From Actinopolymorpha cephalotaxi (lineage in GTDB: Bacteria > Actinomycetota > Actinomycetes > Propionibacteriales > Actinopolymorphaceae), in NCBI RefSeq assembly GCF_013408535.1, contig NZ_JACBZA010000001.1, positions 1,634,850 to 1,698,849 of the forward strand: 64,000 nucleotides of DNA, given 5' to 3'. The translations under genes were made by a program, and so were the position numbers. Below the pieces are notes generated by a model. It saw nothing but the letters and a program-made list of their open reading frames with translations, was not told the DNA's origin and ran no database searches. This document shows positions 60,308 through 64,000 of this stretch, piece by piece. Each line of letters opens with the position of its first letter. The first letter of the stretch is position 1.

Positions 60308-61824
60308 GCGAGCCGAACGCGCGCAACGCCCGGCACGCGGGTCCGGACTGGCTGGACGCCGCCGACCGGAACTCACCCTGGCCGCGGCTGTCCGCGCTTG
60401 TCACCGGGATCGGCGTCTCCGGCTACTCCGCCGCCGCCGGTCTGCTGGGGGTGGGCGCGCGGGTGGCCGTGGTGGACGAGCGGGACGGGGACGCCGAACG
60501 CGAGCGCGCCACGATCCTGGAGACGCTCGGCGCCGACGTCCGGCTCGGCCCCGGCTCGACCGCCGCCATCCCTGACTCCATTCCCGGCTCCATCCCCGGC
60601 GGCCCTGACGTCGTGGTGACCTCGCCCGGCTGGCGGCCCGACGCCCCGATCCTGGCTCAGGCGGCCGCCGCCGGCGTCCCGATCCTCGGCGAGGTCGACC
60701 TCGCGCTGCGGCTGCGCGACCCCGAGCACGCCGCGCCCTGGCTCACTCTCACCGGCACCAACGGCAAGACGACCACGGTCGGCATGCTGGCCTCGATCCT
60801 GTCCGCGGCCGGGCTGCGGACCGCCGCGGTCGGCAACATCGGCGCCCCGGTCGTGGACGCCGTGCTCGACCCCGAGCCGTACGACGTCCTCGCCGTCGAG
60901 CTGTCCAGCTTCCAGCTGCACTGGTCGCGCCGGCTGTGGCCGCGGGCCGCGGCCGTGCTGAACGTCGCGCCCGACCACCTCGACTGGCACGGGACGCTGG
61001 ACCGGTACGCCGCCGACAAGGGCAAGATCTTCGAGGGCTGTGAGGTCGCCTGCGTCTACAACGTCGCCGACGCCGCCACCGAGGAGCTCGTCCGCGCGGC
61101 CGACGTCGTGGAAGGCTGCCGCGCGGTCGGCTTCACCGCCGGCATCCCGGCCGCCGGGATGCTCGGCGTGGTCGACGGGGTGCTCGCCGACCGGGCCTTC
61201 GTCGAGCAGCGCCGCACCTCCGCCGCCGAGCTGTGCAACGTCCGCGACCTGCCGTCGTCGGCTCCGCACAACGTCGCCAACGCGCTGGCCGCGGCGGCAC
61301 TGGCCCGCGCGCACGGGGTCCCCACGGGCGCCGTCCGGGCCGGCCTGACCGACTTCACGCTGGAGCCGCACCGCATCCAGCGAGTCGCGGAGGTGGACGG
61401 GATCCCGTACGTCGACGACTCCAAGGCCACCAACGCCCACGCCGCGGTGGCCTCGCTGCTGTCGTACGACTCGGTGGTCTGGGTCGCGGGCGGCCTCGCC
61501 AAGGGCCAGGATTTCGGCGACCTGGTACACGCCGTGAAGGACCGGCTGCGGGCCGTCGTCCTGCTTGGCCGCGACCGGAGGCTGATCTTCGACGCACTCG
61601 CGCGACACGCGCCCGAGGTCCCCGTCGTGGAGGTCGCCGACGGCGAGACTGAGGTAATGGATCGCGTCGTGGCGCACGCGCGGCGCCTGGCCCGACCAGG
61701 CGACACCGTGCTCCTCGCGCCCGGCTGCGCGTCCTTCGACCTCTTCGCGAGCTACGGCGCGCGCGGTGACGCGTTCAGCGCGGCGGCGCGGCGGCTCGCC
61801 GGAGGTGCACCGCACAGCAGTTGA
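60304..61824 (+). CDS. murD: UDP-MurNAc-L-alanine:D-glutamate ligase MurD
   Basis: 506 aa. [19 protein letters not shown] binds the UDP moiety, [19 protein letters not shown] is the ATP loop (about 151), [12 protein letters not shown] and [11 protein letters not shown] follow, and [16 protein letters not shown] marks MurD. A small insert ([11 protein letters not shown]) occurs in the N-terminal domain. It adds D-Glu to UDP-MurNAc-Ala. ATG 60304 overlaps the mraY stop. Confidence 0.95.
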   Translation: MSEPNARNARHAGPDWLDAADRNSPWPRLSALVTGIGVSGYSAAAGLLGVGARVAVVDERDGDAERERATILETLGADVRLGPGSTAAIPDSIPGSIPGGPDVVVTSPGWRPDAPILAQAAAAGVPILGEVDLALRLRDPEHAAPWLTLTGTNGKTTTVGMLASILSAAGLRTAAVGNIGAPVVDAVLDPEPYDVLAVELSSFQLHWSRRLWPRAAAVLNVAPDHLDWHGTLDRYAADKGKIFEGCEVACVYNVADAATEELVRAADVVEGCRAVGFTAGIPAAGMLGVVDGVLADRAFVEQRRTSAAELCNVRDLPSSAPHNVANALAAAALARAHGVPTGAVRAGLTDFTLEPHRIQRVAEVDGIPYVDDSKATNAHAAVASLLSYDSVVWVAGGLAKGQDFGDLVHAVKDRLRAVVLLGRDRRLIFDALARHAPEVPVVEVADGETEVMDRVVAHARRLARPGDTVLLAPGCASFDLFASYGARGDAFSAAARRLAGGAPHSS

Positions 61825-61861
61825 ACGGGAGGCCGCGCTTGCGCACAGGGACGGGAGTCTG

Positions 61862-63130
61862 GTGACCACCGCCGAGGACACCGGGGACGCAGGGGCGGAA
61901 CGCCGGTCGAGCTGGCTGGCCGACCTGCGCGGACTGCTGGACCGGCCGCTGACGTCGTACCACCTGATCGTCGGGGTGAGCGGGCTGCTGCTGGCCCTCG
62001 GCATCGCGATGGTCCTGTCGGCCTCCAGCTACGACTCGCTGGAGACCTACGGCAACTCCTACACGATGGCCCTGCGCCAGCTGATGTGGGTGGCCGCCGG
62101 CATACCGCTCGCGTTCGTCGCCACCCGGTTGCCGCTGCGCCTGCTGCGGGCGTTCACCTACCCCATGCTGATCGTGGCGTTCGTCCTGCTGGTGCTGACC
62201 TTCACCCCACTGGGCGTGGAGATCAACGGCAACCGCAACTGGCTGCGGCTCGGCGGGCCGTTCATGATGCAGCCCAGCGAGGCGGCCAAGCTGGCGCTGG
62301 TGCTGTGGGGCGCCGACGTGCTGGCCCGCAAGGAGAAGCTGCTCCAGCACTGGAAACATCTGGTCATTCCGTTCGTCCCCGGGGCGGGGCTGGTGCTCGC
62401 TCTGGTGCTCGGGCAGCGCGACCTCGGCACGGCACTGGTGCTGTTCTCGCTGGTACTGGTCCTGCTGTTCGTGGTGGGCACGCCGCTGCGCTACTTCGCG
62501 ATGTTCGTCGGCGTCGTGGGTCTGCTCGTCACCTACCTCGCCATCACCAGCGCCTACCGCATGCGCCGGCTGATGAGCTTCATGGACCCGTTCGCCGACT
62601 ACAGCAACTCCGGCTGGCAGGCCGCGCACTCGCTGTTCGGCCTCGGCACCGGCGGCTGGTGGGGTGTCGGAATCGGCAACAGCCGGGAGAAATGGGGCTG
62701 GCTGCCCGAGGCGCACACCGACTTCATCTACGCCGTGATCGGGGAGGAGCTGGGCCTCGTGGGCACCCTGGTGGTGCTCGGAATGTTCCTCACCCTCGCC
62801 TATGTCGGCATCCGGGTCGCACTGCGCACCGAGGACACCTTCACCCGCCTCGCCACGGCCGGGATCGTGGGCTGGATCACCGCCCAGGCGCTGGTCAACA
62901 TGGGCGCCGTCCTGGGTCTGCTCCCCATCGCGGGCATACCCCTGCCGCTGGTGTCATACGGTGGGTCCGCCATGCTTCCGACTCTGTTCGCCCTCGGGTT
63001 GCTCGTGTCGTTCGCGCGGCGTGAGCCGGCCGCGCGTGCCGCGCTCGACGAGCGGTCCGCCAACAGGGCGGCGTCCAGGGCAGCCGCGCGGGCCCGGCGG
63101 AAGAGTTCGGCCCGCCATGACGAAGGGTGA
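61862..63130 (+). CDS. ftsW: Septal lipid II polymerase FtsW (SEDS)
   Basis: 422 aa with about ten spans. [68 protein letters not shown] and [20 protein letters not shown] are SEDS motifs, including the essential Asp of the periplasmic loop. It polymerises glycan chains with FtsI. I start at GTG 61862, preceded by GGGAG and 37 nt after murD; the in-frame GTG at 61766 would overlap murD by 59 nt. The C-terminus is a basic Ala/Arg tail. It ends 4 nt before murG. Confidence 0.93.
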   Translation: MTTAEDTGDAGAERRSSWLADLRGLLDRPLTSYHLIVGVSGLLLALGIAMVLSASSYDSLETYGNSYTMALRQLMWVAAGIPLAFVATRLPLRLLRAFTYPMLIVAFVLLVLTFTPLGVEINGNRNWLRLGGPFMMQPSEAAKLALVLWGADVLARKEKLLQHWKHLVIPFVPGAGLVLALVLGQRDLGTALVLFSLVLVLLFVVGTPLRYFAMFVGVVGLLVTYLAITSAYRMRRLMSFMDPFADYSNSGWQAAHSLFGLGTGGWWGVGIGNSREKWGWLPEAHTDFIYAVIGEELGLVGTLVVLGMFLTLAYVGIRVALRTEDTFTRLATAGIVGWITAQALVNMGAVLGLLPIAGIPLPLVSYGGSAMLPTLFALGLLVSFARREPAARAALDERSANRAASRAAARARRKSSARHDEG

Positions 63131-63134
63131 GTTT

Positions 63135-64000
63135 GTGCACGTCGTTCTCGCCGGCGGTGGTAGCGCCGGCCACATCAGTCCGGCACTTGCCCTCGCCGCC
63201 GCGCTCCGGCGCACCGACCCCGACGTGGGTCTCACCTTCCTCGGTACGGAGGAGGGCCTGGAGGCTCGGCTGATCCCGGCCGCGGGATACGAGCTGGCGC
63301 TCATTCCCCGGGTGCCGCTGCCCCGGGAGCTGACCCCCCGGCTGCTCACCGTGCCGGGCCGGCTGGCCGGCGCCGTGCGGGCCTCGGCCGCGGTGATCGA
63401 ACGCACCGGCGCGCAGGTCGTGGTCGGTCTGGGCGGATACGTCGCCATGCCCGCCTACCTCGCCGCCCGCCGGATGAAGGTCCCGGTCGTGGTGCACGAG
63501 CAGAACGCCCGCCCGGGGATCGCCAACCGGTTCGCGGCCCGGTTCGTCACCTCCGAGGTGGCGGTGAGCTTCCCGGCGACGCCGCTGCGGCACGCGAAGT
63601 TCGTCGGGCTGCCGATCCGGCGCGAGATCGCCGCCCTGGACCGGTCCGCCCTCCGGGCCCAGGCCAGGGCCGAGTTCGGGCTGGACCCCGACCGTCCGAC
63701 GCTGCTGGTCACCGGCGGGTCCCAGGGCGCCCAGCGGATCAACCAGGCCGTCTCCCAGGCCGCGCCCGCGCTGGCCGCCGCCGGGGTCCAGGTGCTGCAC
63801 GCCACCGGGCCGCGCAACACCGTCGAGGTGCCGCCTGCCAGCCCGGGGGACCCGCCGTACGTCGTGGTGCCGTACATCGAGCGGATGGACCTGGCCTATG
63901 CTGCCGCCGACCTCGCGGTCGGCCGGGCCGGTGCCAACACCGTGACCGAGCTGGCCGCGGTCGGGCTGCCCGCCGTCTTCGTCCCGTACGCGGTCGGTAA
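63135..64000 (+). CDS. murG: Lipid II synthase MurG, 3' end cut off by the window
   Basis: 288 residues are visible. Adds GlcNAc to lipid I at the inner membrane face. [20 protein letters not shown] is the N-terminal lipid-binding G-loop, [17 protein letters not shown] and [15 protein letters not shown] follow, and the C-terminal domain opens with [14 protein letters not shown] and [20 protein letters not shown] (UDP-GlcNAc site). GTG 63135 makes the protein begin at MHVVLAGGG as in Streptomyces MurG and has GGTGA just upstream; ATG 63117, overlapping ftsW, is the alternative. The frame is still open at 64000. Confidence 0.94.
   Translation, partial: MHVVLAGGGSAGHISPALALAAALRRTDPDVGLTFLGTEEGLEARLIPAAGYELALIPRVPLPRELTPRLLTVPGRLAGAVRASAAVIERTGAQVVVGLGGYVAMPAYLAARRMKVPVVVHEQNARPGIANRFAARFVTSEVAVSFPATPLRHAKFVGLPIRREIAALDRSALRAQARAEFGLDPDRPTLLVTGGSQGAQRINQAVSQAAPALAAAGVQVLHATGPRNTVEVPPASPGDPPYVVVPYIERMDLAYAAADLAVGRAGANTVTELAAVGLPAVFVPYAVG

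Overview
This 64-kb window is one contiguous chromosomal piece of a very GC-rich actinobacterium. The evidence is strong third-position G/C bias, frequent GTG and TTG starts, GTGA/ATGA stop-start overlaps, and actinobacterial markers: class II DAHP synthase, DUF3040, a SAV_6107-type HEPN protein, an Rv2175c-type DNA-binding protein, a PASTA kinase and the complete dcw order from mraZ to murG. The genus cannot be fixed from sequence alone. I see no rRNA, tRNA, CRISPR array, insertion sequence or phage gene. The window opens inside an ABC ATPase gene and closes inside murG.

Region 1 (1-12 kb) is largely carbohydrate catabolism: a truncated sugar-type ABC ATPase, an IolE-like isomerase/dehydratase and a Gfo/Idh/MocA dehydrogenase; a DedA protein; a NarL-type two-component system; an EEP-family hydrolase; then a tight aldo-keto reductase, GH1 beta-glucosidase, SDR and cupin run. 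Region 2 (12-24 kb) holds an acyltransferase, a MacS/MacR-like two-component pair, a phosphofructokinase with a pyrophosphate-type active-site signature, class II DAHP synthase, a leftward PhyH / RraA-like / enolase-superfamily catabolic cluster, threonine aldolase, a second (class I, ACT-like) DAHP synthase and a sulfite-oxidase-like molybdoenzyme.

Region 3 (24.5-31 kb, leftward) is a CUT1 sugar importer (lipoprotein and two permeases, no ATPase) behind a 16-bp LacI-type palindrome, then an EamA exporter, endonuclease IV and a GNAT protein. Region 4 (31-42.5 kb) resembles the mycobacterial pknL neighbourhood: PASTA kinase, Rv2175c homologue, polyprenyl synthetase and metF, with a methyltransferase, FAD reductase, orphan barstar, CrtI-like desaturase, DUF4126 and an MFS transporter among them.

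Region 5 (42.5-64 kb) leads into cell-wall and division genes. A LexA-box promoter precedes a long structured leader and the HEPN gene, followed by a methyltransferase and DUF3040. A leftward MoxR / DUF58 / transglutaminase operon diverges from the rightward mraZ operon: mraZ, a small membrane protein, rsmH, ftsL, ftsI, murE, murF, mraY, murD, ftsW, murG. The mraZ promoter carries a 10-bp-phased TGGNN array, the expected MraZ autoregulatory site.

Two themes recur. First, ten genes have a TANNNT -10 hexamer exactly 6-8 nt before an ATG or GTG, the architecture of leaderless mRNAs. Second, at least ten genes carry in-frame tandem repeats of 9-30 bp in their N- or C-terminal tails.
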